Assembly: GCA_009746045.1 (NCBI GenBank)
Contig: RPFO01000225.1
Coordinates: forward strand, 979,090 to 1,043,089
Origin: Mesostigma viride
Taxonomy: Eukaryota > Streptophyta > Mesostigmatophyceae > Mesostigmatales > Mesostigmataceae
Length of the DNA stretch: 64,000 nucleotides
Direction of reading: 5' to 3'
In this document: piece after piece, positions 20,882-33,800 of the stretch
How positions within the stretch are numbered: position 1 is the stretch's first letter
How the letters are laid out: every line of letters begins with the position of its first letter
Notes under the pieces: model-generated
Database searches by the model: none
The model's input: only the letters and a program-made list of their open reading frames with translations
What the model was told of the DNA's origin: nothing
Position numbers and translations under genes: made by a program

Positions 20882-21833
20882 ATCGGGCGGGCGAGCTCAT
20901 GCGCTTAAAACTTGCAACATGTCCCGATGGCGCCAAGTGCACAGTATTTTGCTTTGTACAGCAAGAAATTTCAATAATGGGGGAAATGGCCTTTTTAACA
21001 CAAAAGCACTGCAAGTGCGTAATCTGTGGAACTTTGTGTTGGTCTAAGAAGGCCAAGGTACCTTCCAAGGGAAGATTAATGAAATCCCTCTAAGGGAGCA
21101 ACATTCCCCATTCTTCAAGGAAACGCTGTCAGCTGTTCTTCAGGGCCATAACTCCACCCAAATGGCCTTCAGGGACGCAACATTGTGACAATTAAAGCAC
21201 TGGCGCATACGGTAGGTTGAAAATTGAAGGCATTAGCCACCGTTCTGGCGCAAGTTAGGTATTTACCGACGCGAGTTTTTTCAGCTTTTCATTATTATTG
21301 AGGTCACTCACCGCCCTTCATCATTTTCAGGTCTAATACTTGCTTACGGAGTACGTATTGGTCGTACTCTACTTACAGTAGACCGTGCTATTTTTCTTCA
21401 AGTTTGCAGCACACGTGTAATACCGCCAGTGAGTCCGCAACTCCCGCGTATCCAGGAATCTACTTCCCGCGCATTCAACTCATGACGCGCCGCGCCGGTT
21501 CATTATAATCCGTGACGAGAAGTCGAGAACATATTTTTCATTTGAATTTGGTAAATCGCGCCCTTGCAGACGCCAGTTGCAGAAACCCATCATGGCGAGA
21601 GAATGATATCGGTTGCGATGCGTAAATGGGCACTCAACTCGAGCTGATTCACCACGTTCCATCAAACATGGAGCGCTGCAAAAAAAAGTAAAAAGGTGTT
21701 TGGCTCAAGAACCCCCGCCGAATGTTTTATGGTGCAATTAGTTTTGACGCCGTTACATTTGGTCGGTCCGATATATGGCAATAAACCGCCGGCTGGAAGG
21801 TACCTTCTTTAGCATTTTGTAATCGCAACTACC
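20882..21833. promoter_or_regulatory. Divergent intergenic region between RAD51D and the coiled-coil gene
   Basis: These 952 bp separate the two start codons, which point away from each other, so the promoters and 5' UTRs of both genes must lie here or overlap it. No convincing TATA box or named regulatory motif is seen. There is no repeat shared with the rest of the window, which is notable in such a repeat-rich locus. Confidence 0.6.
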
Positions 21834-24800
21834 ATGAAAGCAACAAGCCTCATCCCAGGTAGTTCTTGGGGAACTAGGGTTAGAGCGCAGTCAGCCGAAG
21901 ACCTTGACCAATTTCTGCAAAGCTGCCGGACGCAATTCAATGCTCTGCATTCTAGCCCTGCATCGAAACCCAAGGTAAAGGAGCTCAGCCCGAGAGACGC
22001 GCAGACCCCTGAGACGCCAACAATGGATACTATGTCCGAACAAGCACTCTCGGCAACGGTGAGTCCCATGCTTTACCCGCCTATTTGAAATTATTGTCCT
22101 CCGTACTTACAGAGACTTGCCAAGGTAGAGACTTGCCAAGGTGCCGTCAGGTCATTGCTTCGAGCAAGGCGTGACCATGGTTTAAACATGCGCATAAATA
22201 ATATGCGTTGGAATTTTATTTTGCAGTTGCCTGAAAATCCAGGCCCTCGCACTGGCGGATCCAGAGAAGCCAGCGAGGACCATCCTGCTGAATCCAAAAG
22301 CCAGACGTCGCCTCTACCACCGCTGCATCCCCAGTCCCATAGCCTGGGCGGGAGCTCTGAGGAAGTCGTTATCCTGCGACGACGTCTGACGTCATGCCAG
22401 GTGCGTGCGATGGAGATAAAAGAGGCTTTAAATATATGATTTACATCGTGGTACAGGATATGCGACTTCCAATGGTTCTACCGTGACCATGCATTTCCGC
22501 ATGATATTCATTCCTCTTGGTGATTGCTTTCAGCTTTCGGCTACAACGACTGGCTCTCCCCCTGAGCTTCAGAACGACCCTATCTGTTTTCGTCAGTAAT
22601 GCAGTTTCCCCGGTATCCGACTTCCGCATTAACCACTTCCTCCTCCCCCCACCCCCCCCACCCCCATGCTTGCTCCTCAGAACGCGTGGGACAAGGACCG
22701 GCAAGAGCTGGCGCAAGTGAAAAAGGAACTGCGGGAGCTGCAGGAGCAAGTGTCACCCGGTGGGCCCTGGCTACAGGCCAGGGCGTCTGTCCAGGATGCA
22801 GAGACTTGCCCTAGTGCGGAGGGCCTAGCCTTTGGTTTCCCAGACCCCGACGCATTGCCCTCCTGTGCTCGCCCACCTTCTGCAGCATCCGGCACCAGCC
22901 CTACGCCCGCCTCCTCCCCCGCAGCCGACGCGGTCATCGTGGCGGGGCTCCTGTCCAAGGTGGATATGGCCAGGGAGGAGGCGGCCTCCCTGCGCTCGCT
23001 GCTGGCGGCCGCAGTTGACAGGGAGAAGCGGCTGATGGACCAGCTGGCCAGCACGCAGGAGGAGGCAGCGGCGCGCAACGCCCAGGTGGCGGCGCTGCAG
23101 GCGGCGATGGAGGCGGCGCACGTGGGGGCGGAACGCTACGCGCAGGTGGGCATGTGCGCGTGCGCTAAATCGCGACATCTTCTCTCCCCCTTGTGCCGGC
23201 ATGGTGGGTGTCTTGCCGGCTTCCCTCGGCGTCTTCTCTCCCCCTTGTGCCGGCATGGTGGGTGTCTTGCCGGCTTCCCGCGACGTCTTCTCTCCCCGTT
23301 GTGCCGGCATGGTGGGTGTCTTGCCGGCTTCCCGCGACACCCCGGTTCTCCCCATGTGTAGCCGCGCGTGCGACCACCGCATCCCATCCCTCCTGTCCCT
23401 TGTGTGCGCCCACCATGAGATTGCGTATGCTGGCCCACCCCTGACCCGTGGCATGTCGGCGTGCATGCATGACCATGGACCACATCACTCACACACGGCA
23501 CACAGGACATGAGCACGCGCCACGCCCGTGAAGTGGATGCATGCAAGCAGCAGGCAGCGGCTGCCGAGGCGGCGTTGGCAGAGGCAACGGACCAGCACCG
23601 GGGCCAGGTGGCGCAGCTGCAGCAGCGCGTGGCGGAGCTGGAGGAGCAGCTGCAGGCCAGCGAGGTGAGGCTAGTACGCGGGTGGGCCGGGCAATGAGGA
23701 ATGCATGAAGGATGTCCCAAATGAAACGCCCGCTCTGCCTCCACAGCTTCAATTTGCGGCACCGCACCCAGGCAGTTTGCACCCGCATGACCTCGCCCAC
23801 CCAGCCTCCACCTCACGGCATCTGCCTCCGCCCATGCCCTTCCTCCCATGATGCCCATCGCTGCCCCTATGCCCCCCCCATGCATCAAGCGTGCAAGCCG
23901 TGCCGCAGTTACCCCTCCGCCCAGGACCTGGTCATGAGGGCAGGCCACGCGCCCCCATGGTATGCCGCCCGGCACTTGTTCTGTGCAGTGCCTGCCCATT
24001 GTGATGGCATGCCAGAGTGGATTGCCCACCTGTGCCCGCGTTTTTTTGTGACCATGCATGCTAGTGCTGCGCTGTCACACATCATGCTCCCCCCCCATGC
24101 ACAGGAGAGCGGTGCCGAACAAAGCCAGCGGGCAGCAGCGGCGCACGTGGAGGTGGAGAGGCTCACGGCGGAGCTGGCCACGTCCCATGGACACCTGTTG
24201 CGTCTGCAGAGCAGCAACGAGGTCATGGAGTCGCACTGCAACCAGGTGGGATGCGCCGTTGGGTAGCGGGCAATCATACTAGGCAGCCAGCCAGAAGCCC
24301 TGCCTTGACGTGAGGCATCCTTTGCGTTTCCTGATCTAGAGCTGGGTAAGGTGACCCCCCGGAAGGCAAGGCCCTTGCGAAGCCTAGCATATGAATCAGC
24401 ACCACGATGGGAAGGGCTAATCACAGCTTTCTGCTAGCACCCTTTAGTTTTGATCGTTGTCCAGTGCACCCACCCCTTCCCTGCCCTTGCTAGTTCCTCA
24501 GCCACTGCCTGCCTCACAACGCACCCATGGGCCATGGCACCTGGGGACGTGACGGCAGCAAACCACCATCCCCTGCAAATCTCTTCCTGCGATCGGGTGC
24601 CAGGGCTTGCTGATGTAATGGTGATCGGGTGCCAGCGCTTGCTAGTGTAATGATGATCGGGTGCCCCTGCGCTGGCGGTGCCCTCTCTACGCGCGCAGGC
24701 GGTGGAGGAGGTGTCGCGTCTGCGAGGGGAGCTGCACGTGCTGTCCGCGCGCCTCAGCAGCCGCGCCAGCAGCACCAAGCAGCTCGAGGTGGGGATGGGC

Positions 24801-27800
24801 GCTGCACACGGGGAGCCACGCAACCATGTAGAGGGCAGATCGATAGCGACCACGTACCGTGCGGGCACCTTGAGTGGCGACAGACGCTGGTATTACGTCG
24901 CATGCACCCTTGCAAGGACAACCAGGAACACGTGGAATGTTGCTGGTCGTTGATGGTAGCCAGGGGAGGTGTTAAACATGCGCTTCGACATGAGAACAAG
25001 GGGGCCAGATCCTGAGACTCAGGTGCGCACGCACCAGAGCTCGGCCTGCTGTTCCCACGCAAGAGAATGGGTCGTGTTTCTGTGTGGGCTGCCAATGTCC
25101 GAGGTGTACGTACCATAACTGTTTGAATGTGCTGTGGTGGTTTGAGATGGATAGCTGGGTGGGTGGCCTGACCTGTGGGTGGGTACAGACAGGTGGATGG
25201 GGGCATCCGTAGGTACATAGTGGGTGGAGATGATGCGATATGCGGGTAAGTGGTGGGGAGTTTGTCGAAATTGCGGGGGGGGAATGAGGGGGCTGCATGC
25301 ACGTCTGCATTAGAGGGTGGGGGCGAGGCAGGCATACCGTTTGATGAATGGGTGGAGAGTTGGATGCATGGCCGGCCGCGCCAGCGGGCAGGCGAGCTAT
25401 GTGTGGCTGCATATCTTAGGGGGTGATGCATGGTCGGTGCATGACAGCGCAGTGTGCACATGTAGGGATGCCCAGCAAGTTCTTTCCGTTGTTAGTGTAA
25501 GTTTGTGATAGGGCACGGAGGCCATGGAGAAGTGCGGAAACCGTCACGGCCCCAGATCATGCTGGCATGCTGGTGAACGGCGCTCCCCCCATCGAATGTT
25601 TTGTGTATCGTTTCCCTACCTGCGCCCCGCCTGCGTCCTGGGAACGACCCGTTGCCCCCGCATGCGCAGCTTCAAGTGCAAGATGCACGCGAGGTGGTGG
25701 AGGAGAACGCGCTGCTGCGGGAGCAGGTGCGCGCGCTGACCCACGAGTGCAGCGACCGCATGGCGCAGGTGGCGGCCATGCAGGCTGCACTCGCCTCGCT
25801 GCTGCGCGCTGTGCAGGAGCAGGCGCCGCCCACACCGCAGAGGCAGGGCGCGGGCGATGCAGCGACGGGAGCCCCGCGCGTCGGTCTAGCAGCCGGCACG
25901 GATCGCGCAGCCAGTGAGGGTGATGTGCTGGCGCCGCGCACGCCGCTGCAGAACGCCACCAACCGCATGCTGGCCCCCGCATCGCCTGCATCCACCATGG
26001 GCTCCGCCACCAAGCCAGCCATGCAGAGGGTGGACGCGCCGACACCGACAGCGAGGCAGGAAGGCGACGGCCCTGGGTCCGATGAGGTGACGTCCAGCGG
26101 CAACAAGGCGGCACCCATGCGGGCCACAACGCCGGCCAAGCTGTCTGCTGCGCGTGTGGACACGGCGGCGGGGCTGCACCCGCGTGAGCTCACGGAAACG
26201 TTGCTGGTGGCGTTTGACCGCATGCGCGCGCAGTGGGCGGAGGCGCTGGGGGAGTCGCGGCGCCAGGTGGCGGAGCTGGAGGCCTCGCTGGTGCGTGCGC
26301 AAGCAGAGCACGCGCGTGCGCTGGCGCGGCAGCAGGAACTGGTGGAGGCGGTGGACGCGCAGCGGTGCGGCGCGGAGCAGGAGACGGGGCGTGCCCAGCG
26401 CCGGCAGGCGGAGGCCGAGGACGCCCTCGCGCAGAGGGAGAGGGAGCTGGCGTGGACGATCGCCAAGGGGGCCAGCGTCATGCATGAGGTGAGCGAGGGT
26501 GGCCAGCGTCATGCATGGGGAGCGCGAGGGGGTGTGCGCTGGTGTTTTTGTAAGTTGTGTGTTTTTGTAAGTTGTGTGGATAGGGGGGGGGCTATCAGTG
26601 GCTGGTGTGATCAGTATGGATTTACATGAGCCTGTGGCGAAGGATGCTGCATGCGGGGCGAGGATTGGGGATGCAGTAATGATGTGTGAGGTGGCGAGGT
26701 TATCCCATGCTACAGGATGCAGAGGCTTCCTTTGATGCCATCTGTCGGGTTCCCAACACATCTTCTTGGCGATCGGAGGACCATCTGACTCTGGCAGCAC
26801 ACGACGGTGTCTCTTCCCCCCTGACCACCCACGGACAGTTGCATGAGTCGCAGCAGGAGAATCAGCGGCTTGCGCGGGCGCTGGAGGAAGCCCAGCAGGT
26901 ATGCTTGTGGCCGCGCGCCACAGATGTGGGCCAGCTTGCAGCACGTCTTTTTCCTTAGCGCTGGAGGGAGGCTTGCTTATCAATGCTTTGAGCGATTTCT
27001 TCTACTAGGAGACGGTTGTCTAGTTGTGCTATGCCATTATGATTGCTCTCAGACTGTTACGTTAGGAATGCCTTTTGCATGGGGACCGCTGGCCAGGCCA
27101 GCCAGGGCATTCCTGTTGGAGTTTGCCCATGGACTTCAATGCGTGCACCTAGGTGCCATGGCTTGCTTGAGGGATGTATGCTCACGCATTGTCGGATGCC
27201 AGTAAACTCTTTTTAGAAGCGGGACCCCCCACGCCACTCACAGACACGCATTAGTTGGCATGACAGTGCCGATAATGTGACACGCCATGCTGCCCTGCTG
27301 TCATCGCCGGCAGTTATGTCCAGAGCCATGGCCACTGGGGAGCGGTGTGGGGAACAGGAGAGGGGAGCGGTGCGAGGGAGCGGTGAGGGGAACAGGAGAG
27401 CAGGAGTTACGGGAACACATCATAACCCGACAGTTTATTATCCTAGTCTTTTTTTTTTTCATGGACGTCTTATGGTATCACACGCATTCTCCCAACACCT
27501 GGCAGGTCGCCGCCGCGGCCACTAGGGAGCAGCAGCAGCTTGACACAATGTCGCGCCACCTGGAAGAACAGGAGCGCGCGCAAGAGGCCTCCCGCAAAGA
27601 GCTGCAGAGGTAAGGAGGCGCACGCCCCACTGCAGCTGTGATGTCAGCGAGTTTGGCACAATTGCGCATTGCCCTCGCGCCAGCGGTTGTCCTGTCTGCA
27701 TGCCATGCTTCACCCACGCCATGAAGCGCCACTTGATTGTAGATGTGGCACAGTACTACTTAGTCCGGCTGCAGCCTTGCAGGCTCTGAAGCAGTGTTTA

Positions 27801-30800
27801 AGGTTTCCGCACCACCAGGTGCTGGCAAACATGAGACCTGTTGGCCTTATGCATGGTGTGGTCGGATGCCGTGGGCTCCTCTGCTCAGCGGTAAGGACAC
27901 GCCGCCTCCAAACGCTGTATGTTGCAGGCACTTTGGGCCATGATCCGTTGTAAGATGTAAAGGTGCATGCCCAGACACGGTGCCCCCACTGCCCTGCCTG
28001 CTAATGCAAGCACCCACACCTTGTCTGGCCCTGCCTGCTGCAGGGTGAGCGCGCGCTACCGCGATGCCTGGGCGCGGCTGTGCCAGTGGAGGGAGGCGTT
28101 TGCGCACGTGGCCATGCCGGCTGCTGGGACATATGGTGATGGCAGCCGGCCGGACGGGGGGCATCGGTCACCACTGGTTGATGACATGGAGCCGCCCATG
28201 TCGCCCGTTGCCAACAATGGCCGTGTGGACAACAGCGACACGCCCGCGGTGCCCTCGGAGGCTGCATCCCCCTCGGTCAGGGAGGAGGGCCTGCTGCTCG
28301 CGTTGCAGGAGAGACAAGTCCTGATGGTGCGTGCTTGTGGGTGGTGCTGGGGCGTTCCTGTCGCTGTTGGGTGTGACTAGAAGCGAGCGAGGCATGACCG
28401 ATGCTCATGTCGCTACCTTCAGGGCACTCAGCGAGGAGAGGCTTTACCTGCCACGAACAAGTCAGTCAACTATATTGCCACTTGAGGAACAAGATGCCTT
28501 CAGGAACACTGGAGGAACAAGATGCCCTGGACACACTGGTCGACTGTGCTTGTGGGGTGGCTGGCGTGTGTGGATTACCCCTGGAAGGCATGTATCTCTC
28601 TTGCGCTCGCGAGTCTCAACGCTACCTCGGGTGCATCCACCCCAGCTGCAACTCGGTCACCCCCCAGCCACACACATTGCTGATTTCTCGTGCTGCGCGC
28701 TATATCTGGGACCATAGAGAGGTTATACACATGAGCCGAGCCCACCTGTGCCTGCCAAGTTTATGGCACTCTAGGTTCCTGGCGAGCTCAACCTGGTTAT
28801 CTGGTTTGCTCACACCCTGCTGCCTTGTTTGGCTCCCACTTGCCTACCTGGGCTCCTGGCCCTCGCTCCGTCTTCTACAGGACCAGCAGCAAGGGCTGAC
28901 GACAGCGCTGGCATCCGCCACAGAAGCCCTGGCCACCCATGCCGAAGACTCAGTGGCCCTCCAAGACCTGCGTGCGGCGCATGCGGACCTGCAGCGCGTA
29001 CACCGAGCGCTGCAAGAGGAGCACGCACAAGCGTGTGAGCAGCTGCGGGCGGTGGCAGAAGAGTTTGGGTCTGCGCGGGAGCTGCTGGCCGCGCAGGAGG
29101 CGGAGGTGGCGGCGCTGCACGAGGCCATGAGGGGCGCGGAGCAAGAGCTGACGACCGCACGGGAGGATGCGGTTGGGCAGGAGGGTTATCTGGGGGCCAA
29201 GCTAGCGGAGCTGGAGGCAGCGCGTGCCAAGCTGGCGGAGGTGACGGCGGACAGGGACAGTGCGGAGAGAGCGCTCACCAGTGCGGCGCGCGAGGGAAGC
29301 CGCCTGCGTGCACTGCTGCAGGAGAATGAGGCAGCACTCGGGCATGAGCTGGCACGTGTGCGCAGAGAGATGTGTGAGGCGGGGGAGAGGGCGGCGCGGG
29401 AGGTGGGCGCGGCAATGGAGGCGGGGGAGGCGGACGTGCGTGGCGTGAGGCAGCAGGTGGAGGAAATGAGGGCCGAGGTGGCAGCCATGGCGGAGGAGCT
29501 GGCCGCTGTGCTTGCAAATGCAGCGGTGGCATCCGCGGCTGCCTCCCAGCGGGGCAGCACCGCTGCTGACCTGGTTGGTACTAATGTGGTGGAGGGGGCA
29601 CCCAACCCGCCACCCACCATCGCATTCGTGCCCACCCCACACCAACTTTTGGATGTGGTGGCCGTGTTGGGGGGCGTCTCGGTGCGCATGGCCGGCCTGC
29701 TGGGCATGTGGTGCGGTCCAGCGGGGGAAACCTCCAGTCCTGTGGGTGACGCCTGCGCTGATGAGGGCAGCGCACAGCTGGCATCCGCAACCTCATCAAT
29801 GGCTCCCCATGCGCAGCTGCTGCCCGATGCGTCCCCGACCAGTGCCACGCTGCTGCAGCCCGATACTGCTGCGGTGATAGTGGCCACCGTGCCATGGGAG
29901 GGCATGGCATGGGAGGATGGGATACGCCAGGTACACGAGTTGGCAGGCACACTGCAGGGGCAGGTGGCGTCGCTGGCCGCCGCGGTAATGAAGGACCGGC
30001 AGGCAGCGCAGGCGCTGGCATCCGAGGCGGAGGCGTTGCGTGCGCAGGCGGTGGAGAGGGAGGCGGTGGCGGCGCGCGATCTGCAGGTGGCCGCCGCACA
30101 GGTGGAGGCGGCGCGGCAAGCGGAGGAGGAGGCGGCGCAGGAGGCGGCGCGGGCGGCCGAAGAACACGCGGACACACTCATGGCACGCGAGCAGCATGTG
30201 AGTGCGGTGGCTGGCAACACGCTCGCGTTGGGGCCGCTGCTGTACATCGATGGGCAGGTGTGGGCATTGGTACTTGTTCAGCGAAGCTGTGACTGGTTTG
30301 CGCTAGTTGGTGGGTTGTGGGTTGTGCGAGGAATGCTCCAAGGACTGATCCACAGGCTGGGGGGATAGGGGAAGATGGCCTGCGCGTGGTATGTGCGTTT
30401 GTCAGCGGACAACTAGCGCGTGTGGCAGCACAGTCGCTTGGACGAACCATCCATGGCAGCCAGGCAGTCACCTGTGTAGCTCTCTTTGAGGTCCTGCCAC
30501 TTGAGCGCACAGGTGGCAGGTGGATGCGCGCGGCACCTGTACTGGCATGCTGGCAGGCAGGCAGGTGGCATGGCCGACAGGTAGGTCATAATGTGGGTAG
30601 GGGCCTGCAACAAGAACAACATCTCATGTTTGCTGCGGGCGTTCTTTCCTCATGGTCACACCTGCTTCTGCTGCGGGCGGCTTGCTGGATCGTCTCATGG
30701 CCACTCGCGCATTCAGCACACGCTGCTGCTCAAGCGCTACGTGGCGTCGCTAGCAGCGGCGCAGGAGCAGGTGCAGGCGCTGCACGCCGCCGCCAGCGAT

Positions 30801-33800
30801 GCGAGCACCCTAGCCGAGCGATCGCGGCAACAGGCCGACGAGACGGCCCAAGAAGCCAAGCGGTGGCAGCAGCAGCTGGCGGCGGTGGAGGCGGAGCTTG
30901 AGGATGTGCGTGGCGAACTGGCGACGTCACAGTCTCACGTGCGCACGTTGGAGGCGCGCCAGCAGCAGCTGTGCGACCAGCGCGAGGAGGAGATGACAGT
31001 GCTGGACGAGACGGTCGTCAGCTGCAAGAGGATGCGCAACCGGGCGGTGCGGCACGTAGCGCTCGCGCGCACGCTGAGGGCGCGCCGCTACCGTGCGCTG
31101 GTGCTGGCCGCCGCCACCCGTGTGGAGAACAAACGGCTGGCTTCGGCGCTGGCTGACAGCCTTGCGCGTGCTGAGGTTGCGGCAGTGGCGGCGGCGCAAG
31201 CGGAGGCGCATGCGATTGCGGCGCAGGAGGAGAAGACAGCTGCGCAGGAGGAGGCGCGCGCACAGGCAGGGGTGGTGGGACAGCTGGCACGCGCTGAAGA
31301 GGACAAGGCGCGGCTGTCGGGCATGCTGGCGGCGGCAGTGCGCGTGAACGAGCAGCTGGAGGGCGAGCTGGCACGCATGCGGGACCAGGGGGCCAAGGAC
31401 AGGTGAGGAGGGAGAGGATATCTGACCACGTGCTGCCGAGAAGATACAATCCTCCCTCGAAAAGTGCTGGGATGCGGCGTGCTGGTGGCTCCAGGCAAGG
31501 GACCCGATCCCCGCTTACCGAGGGATGCGCGCTGCAACCACTCATTTAAAGGCCACCGCGCGCTGTTTGCGGGCGGATCCCTTGGACATGAGGCGTAGTC
31601 AGGAGACGATGGTGGTGCACTGGCCATGGTGCCATGCAGGCTAGAAGCGTGGAGTCCCGTCCCTCAGGACCAACGGTCGCCTTGGTGAAGGCGAGTGTGC
31701 CGCGGCGGCCCAGGCGGGGTGCCCAGCTGGCTGCTTGTCACCGCACTTGCCACCAGTGGTCTAGGGCCTGCACTTGCGATGGCTGGCTCGCTCAGATATG
31801 CACCGCATGGCAGGGCCCCAGATGCCCTGACCCTGCATTGTGCATGCCAGCATGGCTTACGGGACCATGTTGTGTATTGATAATGATGCTGGCTTTGGAG
31901 GATGACCTGGCATGTCGCAACAACCCCTGACCAAATGGCGTGTCTATGGACCCACGCAGCGGAGCAAGTCCCCTCCGCACGCTCTGATTGCTGCGTGTAT
32001 GCTGGCAGACGCATGCCTATCCACTCTGGTGGCAAAACAGGACACGGGGCAGGATGCACCCGACAGGACGGGCGTACTCCGTGCCCATCCCACCGCCCCC
32101 ATGGTGCCCCATCTAAATATATATATATATATAAATCCCAATCTGTGCCTTGCCCACCTGGCCCCCCCCACCCAGGAGTGAGCTTCTTGCTCTGGCGGAG
32201 GACGCAGCCGGCAGCGTGGCCGCACAGCTGAGGGAGGCACGCCGCGTGTGGGCGCACGTGGAGCAAGTGCGGCAGCAGGGGGTTGGGGGGCAAGCGACCG
32301 AGGGCCACCATGCCGGCACGCAAGGCCAGCGCGCACAAGCAGAGGGGGATGAGCACGATGACAGTGAGAGCGAGGACATGGGAGGGGCGTTTGAGGGGTC
32401 CGCACTTGTGGCAGATGACAGCACGGCAACCAGCGCCAGGCCCACTGACGCCAGCACAAGGGAAGACGACACCCATGGTCAGCTTAGCACGACCGCGGCA
32501 GTTGCGTTGATGGCTTCTCCCACGCAGCTGGCACCCTGGCATCCCCTGGCCCCTCCATCCCCTGGCGCCCCCCTCTCATCGCTGTCCATGATCGACGATG
32601 TGATGCGCACGTGGCGCGATGCGTGTGCGCGCAAGGATGTGCAGATTGCCGCGCTGATGGAGGAGTGCACGGGGACCCGCCGCGTGTGCCAGCAGTTGCA
32701 GCAGCAGCTGGTCGCAAGCGAGGGGCGGGAGGGCGCGCTGGCCACCCAGCTGGACGGGGCCAGGGCTCACGCGCAGCAGGCTGAGGCGCGGCTTGCAGAG
32801 GTGTGCGCGCAGCTGGATGCCACCACGGCCGCGCTGGAGCGCGCCAACCGGCAGCTGGAGGAGTGGCAGGGACAGCTGGCGGCCACGCAGGGGGAGCTGG
32901 ACGCGCGCCGCGCGGAGTTGGAGAGGGTGTCATGGGAGGCATCCGCCAGCGCAGAGGAGGCGCGGCGAGTGGAGGCGCTGCTTGCGGGTAAGGCAAACAC
33001 GTCTGTCGTGTATCGACGAGTGGATGTGTGGGAACCCCTTCATGTGCAAAGAAATTGGGACATGTGGCGGGTGTGTGGTGGGGTTAGATGGTTGTGCAAC
33101 AACCCATGTTAGCTGTTTCTTGCGATAAGCCTGGGCATGTCGATGCACACCAGCATGCGGCTACTAGTTGCATGCGCCATCGCGCTCCCTGCCCTGTCCT
33201 GTATTGTGGGTGGATGGCCGTCGAAATGCCACCATGCCCGCCCCAAGTGAGATGCCTTAGAGGGTGCCCCCCCATTGGTCACCAAGGGGAGCAGGGGCCT
33301 GTCCTCGGCTGTGTGTGTTGCACAGTATGGCCCCCCCACACAGCCTGCCATTGTGCGGGGAACCCTTTTGACAGTGGCTGCACTTCTCATCTCCCCTGGT
33401 CTTGTGCAGAGCGGGATGGCGAGCTGGCAGCTGTGCGCGAGCAGCTGCACCGCGCAGACCTACAGCTAGCAGACGCCACCACCCGCCTGGAGGACACTGT
33501 GGGCCAGCTGGCGTCGGCAGTGGCGCGATGCGAGGAGCTGACAGGTGATGTGCTGGCGGCACGCGCGCACGAAGCCGCGCTGGAGGCGGCGCTGGGTGCT
33601 GCCCGGGCCAGCGCTGAGGAGAGGCAGGAGGCGTTGGAGGAGAGTCGGGCGGTAGGCGCACGGCTGCAAGGGGCGCTGGACGCAGCGCATGCCCAGCTGA
33701 CCCAGGTGACGGCAGACAGAGACGACGCGCGCACAGACTGTCTCCACCTGGAAGCACGGCTGGGCGTGGCGGACGGCCTGTGCGAGCAGCTGCGGGGGGA

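Noticed and set aside
29186-30247. Minus-strand serine/alanine-rich frames opposite the coiled-coil exons (also at 33387-34403, 35237-36481 and 38110-39576)
   Set aside because: They are complements of GCN/GAG-rich sense codons. The sense strand has phase-matched splice sites throughout.
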